This document shows positions 16,178 to 25,303 of a DNA stretch of 64,000 nt, piece after piece. Under the pieces are notes generated by a model that was not told the DNA's origin, did no database searches, and saw only the letters and a program-made list of their open reading frames with translations. Location of the stretch: NCBI RefSeq assembly GCF_000507245.1, contig NC_023035.1, positions 124,001-188,000 of the forward strand, given 5' to 3'. How positions within the stretch are numbered: the first letter of the stretch is position 1; each line of letters begins with the position of its first letter. The stretch is from Salinispira pacifica. Its GTDB lineage: Bacteria > Spirochaetota > Spirochaetia > DSM-27196 > Salinispiraceae. Made by a program: the position numbers and the translations under genes.

Positions 16178-17308
16178 ATGTCCCACGGTATTCTCAAATT
16201 CCGAATCCTCTTCGGCCATTTTCTTTTTGCTCTGGTTGTAAATACCCATCAGCCCATGCTGCCGGTGCTCCAGCGGAATCTGGATATCAGCATAGGCCAG
16301 AGCAGTCTCATACCCGCCACTATAACGATGATGGTTTTGGTGGCAAATCTTGTGGTGGGTGTGCTCATCGCCCGTCTCGGGCAGAAGACAGTGTTTATTG
16401 CCGCCGTGATTCTGGGAATCGGAGGTGCGCTCCTTGTTTCAGCGGCATCCGGCTTTCTCCTGATTATTCTGGCCTTTGCAATGATCGGACTGGCTACCGG
16501 GTCGGCGTTCACCAGTCTCACCACCATGTATGCGGGTCTTCCCGAGGAGATGCAGAATTTCGGGCTGTATCATGCATTCTTCGGTTTGGGGGGGATGGTT
16601 GCTCCCCTGCTTCTGGGAACCTGGATACGCCTGGAGTGGTCTTATGAATGGCTTTTTGTATTCTATGCCGGTCTCTACGTTCTGCTTCTGATTCTGAGTC
16701 TGGCCTCCCGGAGCATGAAGAATACCAAGTTCAGCGATTTCAAACTGGCGGATGTGGGACAGGTGTTCCGGACCCCTGTGGTGCTTCTGGGAGCTTCCGC
16801 CCTGGGGCTGTATGCTGCTGTGGAAATCGGCAGCACAACCTGGAGCAGCAACATGTCCATAGACGGGTACGGGATAGACCCGGCGGACGCCAGTTTCATA
16901 CTCAGCGGATTCTGGCTGATGTTCACCCTTATTCGTCTCTTTGCCGACCGGGCTGCCCGGAAATTCGGCCCCATTCATGTGGTTTCCGCCCTTACCGCCC
17001 TGGCGGGTGCGGTGGTTCTTGCATGGGTGCTGGGGGCTTCGCCCTATATTTTCATACTATTGGGTGCTCTTTATGGCCCGGTATTTCCTATTATTCAGAA
17101 GTACGTGAACAATCATCTGCCTGCACGCCAAAAGGGGCTGTTCAATGGGATATCGTATGCGGCAACCAGTCTGATCACCACCGGAATTCTCCCGGTGATG
17201 GGCTTTATCGGCGATTACCGTATGTCCCTGGCCTTTGTTCCCACCCTCGTGTGTATTGTAATGCTGATGGCAGTCGCCAGAGCTCTGCGGAAAAAGGCCG
17301 GGGTGTAG
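16178..17308 (+). CDS. MFS transporter
   Basis: A 376-residue inner-membrane protein with twelve spans. I chose MSHGILKF as start because CAGGAG lies six bases ahead; a longer frame adds ten residues without a ribosome site. The loop after span 2 (RLGQKTVF) is the MFS signature in short form. The family resembles FucP- or glucose-permease-like MFS proteins, in which sugar uptake is common, so a sugar substrate is possible but not shown. It lies 7 bases from the convergent GNAT gene, leaving no room for separate terminators. Confidence 0.85.
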   Translation: MSHGILKFRILFGHFLFALVVNTHQPMLPVLQRNLDISIGQSSLIPATITMMVLVANLVVGVLIARLGQKTVFIAAVILGIGGALLVSAASGFLLIILAFAMIGLATGSAFTSLTTMYAGLPEEMQNFGLYHAFFGLGGMVAPLLLGTWIRLEWSYEWLFVFYAGLYVLLLILSLASRSMKNTKFSDFKLADVGQVFRTPVVLLGASALGLYAAVEIGSTTWSSNMSIDGYGIDPADASFILSGFWLMFTLIRLFADRAARKFGPIHVVSALTALAGAVVLAWVLGASPYIFILLGALYGPVFPIIQKYVNNHLPARQKGLFNGISYAATSLITTGILPVMGFIGDYRMSLAFVPTLVCIVMLMAVARALRKKAGV

Positions 17309-17315
17309 ACCCGGC

Positions 17316-18335
17316 TCATACCGGAGGATCTCCGCACTCGGCGGAAAACAGAAGAACATCGTCTCTGCGCTGCCAGCCCAGATGATGATAAAATCTCCGG
17401 GCGTCGGTGTTGCTGTCCAGCACGAAAAGATGGGTTTTGCGCACCGACCGTTCAGCTCCCAACTGGAGTATGCGCTGAAGAATTGCCCTGGCTGTTCCCA
17501 ATCTCCTGAATCCCGGGTGCACTCCCAGATGATGAACGTAGAAGCGCCGCCCGTCCCAGCCGGTGATTGCCGCTGCAATAACCGCGCCTTCACCTGTCTG
17601 GCCGGGCCCGTCGAGACGGGCGGTCAGGCACAGTTCGGGATTCCGCGCCAGGAACCTGGTCAGTTCCTCCCTGCTGTCTTCAGCATCTTCATAGAGAACA
17701 ATCCCCTCACAGCGTTTCCATAGGCGTAGCGTTTCGGGAATATCAGCAGGTTTCATTGTATGCAGCTTCCAGCCGGGCTTCCACTGCATAATCAGATCGC
17801 CGCTCCGTTTTTCATGAATCCGGAACCCTGCAGATTCGTACAACGAACGGGCAACATGGTTTTCCGTTTCCACACTCAGGCTGATAGACGCAGCAATGCC
17901 GTACCCATCATTTTCTCCGGCGGTCCCCTGCTCGGGTATTCGGCTCCGCTCGGGTAATCGGCTCCCGGTTAGGGCTTTTTTCAACATGTGCTGCTGTGCC
18001 ATTTTCAGGAGGGTGCGCCCCAGACCCAGGCCCCGGTAGCCCGGTGCCACGGCTATGCCCAGTTCGGGAATATCCTGTGAAATATACCCGTAGGAATGAT
18101 AATCTTCCTGCCAATACCGCAGCCAGACAACTCCCAGGAGCGTACCGGTCCGGGTATCTTCGGCCAAAACTCCGAAATCCCCAGGCCGTTCCGTCCAGCC
18201 CTCTACTATGTAGAGCAGATCCCCTGGCGGCGAGGTGTCCGTCGCCGCTGATCTCCAATCCGCCGCCCATGCCAGCCCCTGCAGGAGGAAGTCCCGGTTT
18301 TTTGTTCCGATTTCCGTGAATTCGATATTTTCCAT
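17316..18335 (-). CDS. Tandem GNAT acetyltransferase
   Basis: A soluble protein of 339 residues with two GNAT domains. The first (about 1-180) has the acetyl-CoA loop APGYRGLGLGRTLL; the second (about 185-339) has HPGFRRLGTARAIL. Both keep the Q/RxxGxG/A pyrophosphate-binding pattern, although the second is looser. A low-complexity patch with repeated Arg-Ile-Pro residues lies in the first domain. I start at MENIEFTE, where AGAGGT sits just ahead; a longer open frame overlaps the pullulanase gene on the other strand and is rejected. The substrate is unknown. It is divergent from the pullulanase gene with 61 bases between them. Confidence 0.85.
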   Translation of the reverse strand: MENIEFTEIGTKNRDFLLQGLAWAADWRSAATDTSPPGDLLYIVEGWTERPGDFGVLAEDTRTGTLLGVVWLRYWQEDYHSYGYISQDIPELGIAVAPGYRGLGLGRTLLKMAQQHMLKKALTGSRLPERSRIPEQGTAGENDGYGIAASISLSVETENHVARSLYESAGFRIHEKRSGDLIMQWKPGWKLHTMKPADIPETLRLWKRCEGIVLYEDAEDSREELTRFLARNPELCLTARLDGPGQTGEGAVIAAAITGWDGRRFYVHHLGVHPGFRRLGTARAILQRILQLGAERSVRKTHLFVLDSNTDARRFYHHLGWQRRDDVLLFSAECGDPPV

Positions 18336-18364
18336 TTGACCTCTGAAAATAATGGTTCTATGAT
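18336..18364 (+). promoter_or_regulatory. Promoter of the pullulanase gene
   Basis: TTGACC (18336-18341), 17 bases, then TATGAT (18359-18364), followed by a 5' leader of about 26 bases with a GGGGG ribosome site. The -35 lies directly next to the start codon of the divergent GNAT gene. Confidence 0.7.
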
Positions 18365-18396
18365 AACAAACTGAAATTATATTATGGGGGTAATAT

Positions 18397-21189
18397 ATGC
18401 GTAAATGGGCCATCGTCCTCAGCGGACTCATGAGCCTGTTGCTGGTATTTGCTTCCTGTGCCACTGGAAACGTTTCCGGGGGGCTGCAGGCAGAGCCAGG
18501 AACAATTGAAGTAAAAGGGCATCCCGCAATGCCCAAGGTGGCTGCAGCGGCTGAAGAAGTCGATCCTGCAGATGATGAAATTGTAATCTATTATTACCGG
18601 GCAGATGAGAACTACGAACCCTGGGCTTTCTGGGTCTGGGCTCCCGGTGACGGAGACGGAAGTCTCAACTTTGATTATACCCAGAACATTCAGGTTACCA
18701 ACGGCGTCGGGTATTTGAAATTCAAAGCCGACGGTTCCGATATCGGACAGTCTCCGGTGAACGCTCTGGGGGAAATCGGTTTTATCCGCCGCCCCGATTC
18801 AGGCTGGGACGGTCAGACCAGGGACTTCATCTGGCCTGTGGATACCAAAGGCAATGAAGTGGTGCTATTCGAAGACACTCTGGAACCAACAACCCTGGGC
18901 GATTATGTTCCCGAGTTTAAGGTTGTGGTTGCAGAAGAGCCGGATCTGCTGAAGGCAGCTCTTTCCGGAAAACATGCGCTCACTCCCGAAGCTTCAGACA
19001 ACGGTTTTGTGGTTAAGGATAATGAAGGCAATGTAGTGCCCATCACCGATGTGGTGAACATGCGCGCAATCAATGACCGCAGCAAGAACTACACGGAAAG
19101 TATCTACATCCGCCTGGGAGAAGAGCTCACTCCGGATAAGTCATACACCATTGAGCATCCGGAATACATCGCTCCCGAACCGGTGGATATTTCCGAAATG
19201 GTTCTGGCGAAGATTGATGAAACCACTCCTGCAGAGGACTATGAGCTTGGAGCAATCTACAATTCTTCTGCGGCAAGCGTGGAATTCCGCCTCTGGGCTC
19301 CCCTGGCGAAGGATGTAACCGCGCTGCTCTACAACGTAAGCATCGCTGAAAATGCATCTGCTGCGCCTGTGGCTGAAGTTCCCATGACCAAAAATGCAGA
19401 TACCGGTGTGTGGACTGCAGTATACGATGAGCAGGATCCTGACGGATTCTTCTATGTATACCGTGTGGAACAGGGCAACGGACTGGTGCGGGATGTGCTT
19501 GATCCATACGCAAAGAGCATGGACGCCTATATGAATGAAGGCGGTAACGGTCGCGCAGCAATCGTTGATCTTGCAAAAGCAGGGCCCGACGGAGGCTGGG
19601 AAGGCCTGGAATCCGCTCAGGACGGCGGCTACTACCAGACCCGGGAAGATGCGGTGATTTATGAAGTAAGCGTGCGGGACTTTACCATCAGCCCCGATGC
19701 CAATGTGAATGCCGAACCCGGAACCTATGAAGCGTTTATTGAGAAGATTCCCTATCTTGTTGATATGGGCGTAACTCATATTCAGCTCATGCCCACCCTG
19801 AACTTCTACTACACCGATGAAACTGATAAGTCCTACGACGGTTCAGGCAGCACAACCAACAGCAACTACAACTGGGGCTACGATCCCCACAGCTACTTCA
19901 CACCCGAGGGCTGGCATTCCTCTGATCCGGCGGATCCCTATGCCCGGATGGTGGAACTGAAAAATCTTGTAAAAGCGGCCCACGATAGCGGCCTCCGGGT
20001 TCTGCTGGATGTTGTATACAACCACATGGGAAGCACCAACTTCCTGGAACACATTCTGCCCGGTTACTTCTTCCGCATGAATGCCAACGGCGGTTTTACT
20101 TCCTCTTCCGGTGTGGGCAACGACTTTGCATCAACACGGAAAATGGCCCGGAAGCTCATTGTGGACTCAGTACGCTATCTTGTGGATGAATACAAGATTG
20201 ACGGTTTCCGCTTCGACCTCATGGGTCTCACCGACACTGAAACAATGGAACAGGCCTACGCCGAAGCTGCGGAAATTAAACCCGACGTACTGTTCGAAGG
20301 CGAGGGCTGGAAGATGTACAACGGACCTGCGGGTACCAGAGGTGCCGATCAGGACTACATGACCAGCACCGATAATATCAGCGTATTCAACGATGAAATC
20401 CGCGACATGCTGAAGGGCGGAGGATTTAACGAAGAGGCTCAGGCGTTTATTACCACAGGTAACAAGCCCGCAGAACCTATTTTCCGGAATCTGATCGGCC
20501 AGCCCCAGGGCAATTACACCGCGGACGATCCCGGTGACAGCATGCTCTACATTGCGGCTCATGACGGGCTTACCCTTGCGGACAGCATCGCCCACAATGT
20601 GGGGCTGAGCAACCGCAGCGCTGAAGGCCGTGCAGAGATCGCACAGCGTGCCAAGCTTGGTAACTTTATGATCCTTACCGGTCAGGGCATCCCTTTCATC
20701 CATGCAGGACAGGAAAGCGGCCGTACCAAACCCAATGTGAATAACTCACGGAGCGAAACCATCGGCCGGTTTGTACGGAACAGCTACGATTCAGCGGACA
20801 ACATCAACCAGTTTGTCTGGGAACTTCCCGCCGAGTACGAAGAACTGCGTCAGTTCACCTTCGGTCTGGTGGATATCCGCCGGGCAAACCCTGTTTTCCG
20901 TCTGGAAACCATGGAGCAAGTGAACGAAGCAGCCGAGTTCCTTCCCCAGTCTGGAGAGTTCAAGCTGGCCTATAAGCTCAGCGACGGAAATCGCGACTAC
21001 TACCTGCTGGTGAACGCTGCAGAAGAGGCCCAGGATTTTACTCTGGATGCGGATGTCAGCGGCGGACAGGTTCTCGTGGACCGGGTTGCTGCTGAAGCTG
21101 AAGGAATCAGCAATGTACAGGGAGTTGAGATTAACGGCGACAGCGTTACACTGGACGCACTCACTCCTGCACTGATTGTAGTCGAATAA
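18397..21189 (+). CDS. pulA: Type I pullulanase lipoprotein (GH13_14)
   Basis: A 930-residue surface or periplasmic lipoprotein with signal and lipobox FASC, Cys at residue 21. A CBM41-like domain (about 45-145) precedes further beta domains and a CBM48 (about 285-390). The GH13 barrel carries the type I pullulanase signature YNWGYDP near residue 490. Catalytic residues are nucleophile D607 in GFRFD, acid/base E634 in LFEGEG and D723 in AAHDG. It hydrolyses alpha-1,6 links in pullulan and branched dextrins. It has its own promoter and is followed by a strong terminator, so it is a single-gene unit. A palindrome core identical to the LacI operator lies 70 bases into the coding region. Confidence 0.95.
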   Translation: MRKWAIVLSGLMSLLLVFASCATGNVSGGLQAEPGTIEVKGHPAMPKVAAAAEEVDPADDEIVIYYYRADENYEPWAFWVWAPGDGDGSLNFDYTQNIQVTNGVGYLKFKADGSDIGQSPVNALGEIGFIRRPDSGWDGQTRDFIWPVDTKGNEVVLFEDTLEPTTLGDYVPEFKVVVAEEPDLLKAALSGKHALTPEASDNGFVVKDNEGNVVPITDVVNMRAINDRSKNYTESIYIRLGEELTPDKSYTIEHPEYIAPEPVDISEMVLAKIDETTPAEDYELGAIYNSSAASVEFRLWAPLAKDVTALLYNVSIAENASAAPVAEVPMTKNADTGVWTAVYDEQDPDGFFYVYRVEQGNGLVRDVLDPYAKSMDAYMNEGGNGRAAIVDLAKAGPDGGWEGLESAQDGGYYQTREDAVIYEVSVRDFTISPDANVNAEPGTYEAFIEKIPYLVDMGVTHIQLMPTLNFYYTDETDKSYDGSGSTTNSNYNWGYDPHSYFTPEGWHSSDPADPYARMVELKNLVKAAHDSGLRVLLDVVYNHMGSTNFLEHILPGYFFRMNANGGFTSSSGVGNDFASTRKMARKLIVDSVRYLVDEYKIDGFRFDLMGLTDTETMEQAYAEAAEIKPDVLFEGEGWKMYNGPAGTRGADQDYMTSTDNISVFNDEIRDMLKGGGFNEEAQAFITTGNKPAEPIFRNLIGQPQGNYTADDPGDSMLYIAAHDGLTLADSIAHNVGLSNRSAEGRAEIAQRAKLGNFMILTGQGIPFIHAGQESGRTKPNVNNSRSETIGRFVRNSYDSADNINQFVWELPAEYEELRQFTFGLVDIRRANPVFRLETMEQVNEAAEFLPQSGEFKLAYKLSDGNRDYYLLVNAAEEAQDFTLDADVSGGQVLVDRVAAEAEGISNVQGVEINGDSVTLDALTPALIVVE
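18466..18477. promoter_or_regulatory. Possible intragenic LacI-type operator
   Basis: GGAAACGTTTCC is a perfect 12-bp palindrome identical to the core of the operator at 4891-4906; the 14-base form differs from the cre-like consensus only in its last base. It lies within the signal-peptide region of the pullulanase gene, about 95 bases after the predicted transcription start. At this place a bound repressor would block elongation rather than initiation. Confidence 0.55.
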
Positions 21190-21229
21190 TTCATTCCTCA
21201 CGAATGAACTGATTCGATACAGAAGTGAA

Positions 21230-21267
21230 AAGCCACGCTCCGGGACCTCCGGGGTGTGGTTTTTTTG
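21230..21267 (+). terminator. Rho-independent terminator of the pullulanase gene
   Basis: CCACGCTCCGG pairs with CCGGGGTGTGG, with G-U pairs, and is followed by seven T residues. Confidence 0.85.
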
Positions 21268-21284
21268 TTTCTCTGCTGTATGCT

Positions 21285-22307
21285 ATGAGCATGGCAACAA
21301 CGGGTAATCCCATCATGGAATCAAAGCACAAGACATTTCTACTGCAACTGGTACTGGCGTTCGGCGCATTCGGCGGTGTGGTTATCGCACTTCTGAAACT
21401 TCTTCAGGGCGATGCCATCATCATGGTGGTTGTGCCGTTGATCTGGGCGGTTATTTCGGTGGTTTTTCTCTTTATTCACCGTCAGATCCGGAATGAAAAC
21501 TGGATACGGGCTGTCACGGTTATTCTCTACAATTTTCTGTTGTACCCCATACTCTGGGTTGCAGGGCACGGTATTTACGGGCCCCTGCCCATGTATTTTC
21601 TGATTTTTCTGGTGATATCGGTGCTGCTGATCCGGAGAACCGAACTGATGGTACTGACCGTGGTGGGTTTTACCGTGCTGACTGCAGCTCTCATGCTCAT
21701 GGAGCCTGCAGGAAGTCCCCTGGGCCGGGAGTACGCCAGCGTGTACGAGCGCAGGTTTGATCTGGTATTCAACCTCATTTTTGCGGGAATAATCGTCAGT
21801 GTTTTCCTCCGCTATCTGTATCAGAGAATAGAACAGCTTCAGCGGGAACTGGAACTGAGTAAAACTCTGGATGAACTTACCGGGCTGCTTAACCGAAAAC
21901 GAATTCTGGAAATTCTGAAAACCGAACTACTGCGCAGCTCCCGGGAAAAGAGAGAACTCTCCATCGTGGTGCTTGGGATAACCGGGCTTCCCAGAATCAG
22001 CAAGGATCTGGGGCACCATTCCACGGAGGTATACCTCAAGCGTTCTGCCCATAATATCAGAAGCAACAGCCGAATGTATGATTACATCGGCCGGCTGAAC
22101 TATTCCTGCTTTCTCTGCATTCTCCCCGGATCCAGCCGCAGCGAAGCCGAGGAATACTTGAAGCGCATCAGGGAAGCGTTCGGTGAACAGGAAGAAGTGT
22201 ATCTGAATAAAAGCGGTTCCATCCGGGGGATCATTCATTCAGCTGAAAGGCTGAGTTATGACCAAACGGTTCAGAAAATCGAAGCCGGGGTGCGTGAGCT
22301 GTTATAG
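21285..22307 (+). CDS. Membrane protein with degenerate GGDEF domain
   Basis: Residues up to about 190 contain five or six hydrophobic spans; the rest resembles a GGDEF domain. The family opening DELTGLLNRKRILEIL is clear, but where GGDEF/GGEEF should stand the sequence reads YIGRLNYSCFLC. The product should not make cyclic di-GMP. It may bind GTP, sense through its membrane part, or partner another signalling protein. The start is uncertain: ATG codons at 21285, 21291 and 21315 are in frame and none has a strong ribosome site. I used 21285 as the first after the pullulanase terminator. The frame itself is open further upstream across the terminator. Confidence 0.75.
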   Translation: MSMATTGNPIMESKHKTFLLQLVLAFGAFGGVVIALLKLLQGDAIIMVVVPLIWAVISVVFLFIHRQIRNENWIRAVTVILYNFLLYPILWVAGHGIYGPLPMYFLIFLVISVLLIRRTELMVLTVVGFTVLTAALMLMEPAGSPLGREYASVYERRFDLVFNLIFAGIIVSVFLRYLYQRIEQLQRELELSKTLDELTGLLNRKRILEILKTELLRSSREKRELSIVVLGITGLPRISKDLGHHSTEVYLKRSAHNIRSNSRMYDYIGRLNYSCFLCILPGSSRSEAEEYLKRIREAFGEQEEVYLNKSGSIRGIIHSAERLSYDQTVQKIEAGVRELL

Positions 22308-22396
22308 CAGCACACGATACTGACCGCGCGCCGTTCCGGATTATGAAACAGCCGCCAGATATTTATCTGTCCCTGTGAAAGATGCCGCATTCCTAC

Positions 22397-22402
22397 TATA
22401 AT
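22397..22402 (+). promoter_or_regulatory. -10 element close to the HAD gene start
   Basis: A consensus TATAAT ends nine bases before the ATG at 22411. No good -35 is seen at 16-18 bases. Transcription would begin at or next to the ATG, and no ribosome site lies between, so a leaderless mRNA is possible. Confidence 0.45.
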
Positions 22403-22410
22403 CCAGACAT

Positions 22411-23178
22411 ATGAAAAGCATAATTTCCGACATGGACGGGGTAATATACCGGGGAAAATCCCTGATTCCCGGAGCAAACGAGTTTATCCAGCGGTTGAGA
22501 AGCGAAGGCATCCAGTTTTTGTTTCTCACCAATAATTCCGGAGATGCTCCCGGTGATCTGAAGGACAAGCTTGAGCAGAAGGGCGTTCACGGGCTGAATG
22601 AAGAAGATTTCATCACCGCCGCCATGGCAACCGCCCTTTTTTTGAAAAGTCAGCGGCCCCAGGCCCGGGTGTACGCCATCGGCGGAAGCGGTCTGACCCG
22701 GGAACTGTACGACGCAGGATTTGTTATCAGCGAGAATCGTCCGGACTATGTGGTTGTTGGAAAGACCGCCGATTTCAGCTTTGACCAGATGCGCAAAGCC
22801 GCCCGCTTTATCCGAAACGGCGCACGGTTTATCGGAACCAATCCGGATATTATCGATCCCACAGAAGAGGGGTTTGAGCCGGCCTGCGGCAGCATCCTGG
22901 CCTCCATCGAAGCAGCCAGCGGAAAGAAACCCTATATTATTGGTAAGCCCAACAGTCTGATGATGACCATCGCCACCAGGAAGCTGGGGGTTCACCCCGA
23001 TGACACTGCGGTGATCGGCGACAGAATGGACACAGACATCGTGGGCGGCCTGGAAGCGGGGATGACCACCTGTCTGGTGCTCTCAGGGGTTACCGCAGAA
23101 GCGGATGTGGATGCCTTTCCCTATCGGCCGGACCATATTTTTCCGTCTGTTGCTGATATTAATCCCCGGGAGCTGTAG
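22411..23178 (+). CDS. HAD-IIA phosphatase (NagD-like)
   Basis: A soluble phosphatase of 255 residues. Motif I is SDMDGVIYRG with catalytic D7 and D9, motif II is LFLTNNS, the C2-type cap lies between, and motif III/IV are IGKP and GDRMDTDI. The order and spacing fit the HAD-IIA branch of NagD, 4-nitrophenylphosphatase and phosphoglycolate phosphatases. The physiological substrate is likely a small phosphate ester or nucleotide. The gene has a -10 element almost touching its start codon, which suggests a leaderless transcript. It converges with the barrel protein gene at 23221. Confidence 0.93.
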   Translation: MKSIISDMDGVIYRGKSLIPGANEFIQRLRSEGIQFLFLTNNSGDAPGDLKDKLEQKGVHGLNEEDFITAAMATALFLKSQRPQARVYAIGGSGLTRELYDAGFVISENRPDYVVVGKTADFSFDQMRKAARFIRNGARFIGTNPDIIDPTEEGFEPACGSILASIEAASGKKPYIIGKPNSLMMTIATRKLGVHPDDTAVIGDRMDTDIVGGLEAGMTTCLVLSGVTAEADVDAFPYRPDHIFPSVADINPREL

Positions 23179-23220
23179 CTCCCGGCCATAAGCAGAACTG
23201 ACCTCCCGTCCCGCCCTGAA

Positions 23221-23904
23221 TCAGCGGAGTTTCCAGCGGATACCCAGAAGGACAGGGATTTCGAATCCAGGTTGATCAACAGCTTTATCGGCATCTTCCC
23301 AGGTGAATTCGTTTCTTGGATTGTCATCAACACCGTCAGGAGAGTAAAGGTATTTTCCGTGGCCCTCCAGTGTTGCAGGAAAGAAGTAACTGAACCCTGC
23401 AGACAACGTCAGATCCAGCCTTTCGTGTACCGGCAGGACACCCTGAAAACCCAACTCCAAACCGGCCTGATTGGAGCTGATGTCGAATTCCTCGTTGTCG
23501 CCGATAAACGCGTAGTGCCCCTTGTAGAAACTGCCCCGGGGGCCTCCGTAGAGTCGTAGTTCAATATCATTCTGCTGCAATAGTTGAATTCTGATATCAG
23601 CACCGATGCGAACGGCCTGCCCGTGCTTTTCAATGGTTCCTCCGGTGGCGTCATTTATGAAGATTCGCCGGGCGTCTTCGGCGTTTCCCGAATCAAACTG
23701 GTAGCTGTACCCCCCGTGAAAGCCCACGCTTACTCCCAATTGCGGATTCAGATTTTCAAAATCCAGAGTCATATTCACCCCCGCATCGCCGTAATAGCCC
23801 AGCTGCACTCCCTGGTGCAGGTTCTGAGCTTGAAGTGACGTGGCGGGAACCCAAACAGCTGTCAGAATTACCATGAATCGCAGCACATGCGAATTTACAC
23901 CCAT
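23221..23904 (-). CDS. Exported outer-membrane beta-barrel-like protein
   Basis: A 227-residue protein with a signal peptide (MGVNSHVLRFMVILTAVWVP to LQAQ). The mature part shows alternating polar and nonpolar strands with many Gly and Tyr residues (QLGYYGDAGVNM, LRLYGGPRGSFYKGHYAF, LSAGFSYFFPATL) and ends in LLGIRWKLR, as in small opacity-type barrels. I chose the Met preceded by GGAGG; the frame runs 23 residues further upstream without signal-peptide logic. Function is unknown. It is transcribed alone. Confidence 0.72.
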   Translation of the reverse strand: MGVNSHVLRFMVILTAVWVPATSLQAQNLHQGVQLGYYGDAGVNMTLDFENLNPQLGVSVGFHGGYSYQFDSGNAEDARRIFINDATGGTIEKHGQAVRIGADIRIQLLQQNDIELRLYGGPRGSFYKGHYAFIGDNEEFDISSNQAGLELGFQGVLPVHERLDLTLSAGFSYFFPATLEGHGKYLYSPDGVDDNPRNEFTWEDADKAVDQPGFEIPVLLGIRWKLR

Positions 23905-24058
23905 CTTATATCCTCCCTTCCAATAACAGCGTAATTTATCGTAAAAATTGGAAAATGCAAGGATAATCTGCAAAACCGTATATTTTGCCGGAATTCATAG
24001 GTACCGGAAGCAGTTTTGGAGGTGCGGGACCGGGATAAGCGGACGGGGCAGGATAAAC

Positions 24059-24090
24059 AGAAAAAAAAACAGCGCCCCGAAAGGCGCTGC
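24059..24090 (-). terminator. Rho-independent terminator after the PPIase gene
   Basis: On the minus strand CAGCGCC and GGCGCTG pair across six bases and are followed by nine T residues (24061-24069 as A on the plus strand). Confidence 0.88.
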
Positions 24091-24139
24091 CGTATATGCG
24101 AAGGGACCGAAAAGCACTTCAGCCTGACGGTCCAGGTTG

Positions 24140-25192
24140 TTATTTAACCTGAATCAGCTCAATTTCAAAGTAAAGGTATGCATTGGGGGGGATGACCCCG
24201 CCGCCGGCACCCTGTTCTCCGTATGCCATATCCGGGGGAAGAACAACACTCCGCTGCTCCCCCTCCTTCATGAGAAGTACAATTTCATCCCAGCCGGGGA
24301 TGAGGCGGCCCACACCGATCTCCACCTCCAGAGGACCCCGGCCCTGTGAGCTGTCAAAAACCTGTCCGTTCAGGAAAGCGCCGGTATAATTGATTTCAAC
24401 CGTATCTCCTGCTTCCGGACTCTTTCCGGTACCCTGTTGGGTGATCTTATAAAAAATTCCGCTGTCGGTTTTTTCCGCATCGGGAATAATGGAGGCTGCC
24501 CGTTCTTCGTCGGCCTCCTGCTTATTCCGTTCAAACTGTGCCTGATGCTCCTCTATTCCCTGAAGCGCGCTGTCGAAGGCATCCTGATCCGCACTGAAAT
24601 TTTCCGCATCTGAGCCTTTGCGGATAATATTTACTGTATCGATGCTGTCGCCCTGTTCGATGCTGTTCACCACATCCATGCCTTCGACTACTCTGCCGAA
24701 TACCGCATGTTTATAATCCAGCCAGGGGGTTTCCTTGTGTGTTATAAAAAACTGGCTTCCGTTGGTGTTGGGGCCGGCATTGGCCATGGAAAGAATGCCC
24801 GGTTCATCATGAACCAGATCCATGTGGAATTCATCGGGAAAGCGGTACCCAGGTCCGCCGGTTCCTTTACCCTCAGGGTCTCCGCCCTGGACCATGAAGT
24901 CATCGATGACCCGGTGAAAAATGAGTCCGTCGTAAAAGGGCTCTCCCTCTCCCTCAGAATGCTTGATGGTTCCCTCGGCCAGGCCGACGAAATTGATGAC
25001 TGTCAAAGGAACTTTCTTATATTCAAGTTCAAGAAGAATTGAACCCTTTGATGTGTCCATTTGGGCATAAAGCCCGTCAGAATGATTATCCATGTTAAAT
25101 ACTCCTGATTCTGATGACTGTGCAGATACGCTGCCAAGGGCGGCGAAAAGCATGATCATCGCCGTAATGACCGTGGCTGTTTGTTTTTGCAT
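24140..25192 (-). CDS. Cyclophilin-FKBP fusion peptidyl-prolyl isomerase, exported
   Basis: A periplasmic or secreted foldase of 350 residues with a signal peptide ending in VSAQ. Residues about 35-190 are a bacterial cyclophilin domain ([45 protein letters not shown]). A helical, charged linker (about 200-235) joins it to an FKBP domain (about 240-350) with the family sequence [21 protein letters not shown] and a Y-x-F end. The two isomerase folds normally occur in separate proteins. It should speed prolyl isomerisation of exported proteins. AAGGAG lies eleven bases ahead of the start, and it has its own terminator. Confidence 0.93.
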   Translation of the reverse strand: MQKQTATVITAMIMLFAALGSVSAQSSESGVFNMDNHSDGLYAQMDTSKGSILLELEYKKVPLTVINFVGLAEGTIKHSEGEGEPFYDGLIFHRVIDDFMVQGGDPEGKGTGGPGYRFPDEFHMDLVHDEPGILSMANAGPNTNGSQFFITHKETPWLDYKHAVFGRVVEGMDVVNSIEQGDSIDTVNIIRKGSDAENFSADQDAFDSALQGIEEHQAQFERNKQEADEERAASIIPDAEKTDSGIFYKITQQGTGKSPEAGDTVEINYTGAFLNGQVFDSSQGRGPLEVEIGVGRLIPGWDEIVLLMKEGEQRSVVLPPDMAYGEQGAGGGVIPPNAYLYFEIELIQVK

Positions 25193-25242
25193 ATGAAATT
25201 CTGCTCCTTGTGGCTGTATTGCATTGTATCATACTCCCGGCA

Positions 25243-25277
25243 TGAAAAAAAAGGGAAGGAGCCAAAGCTCCTTCCCG
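25243..25277 (-). terminator. Rho-independent terminator after serA
   Basis: A perfect ten-base stem, GGGAAGGAGC with GCTCCTTCCC, has a four-base loop; on the minus strand it ends in eight T residues. Confidence 0.9.
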
Positions 25278-25303
25278 TATTCCGATTGCGGCTGGGAGAA
25301 TCG

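Noticed and set aside
18336-18536. N-terminal extension of the GNAT protein
   Set aside because: It overlaps the pullulanase gene and its promoter and has no family sequence.
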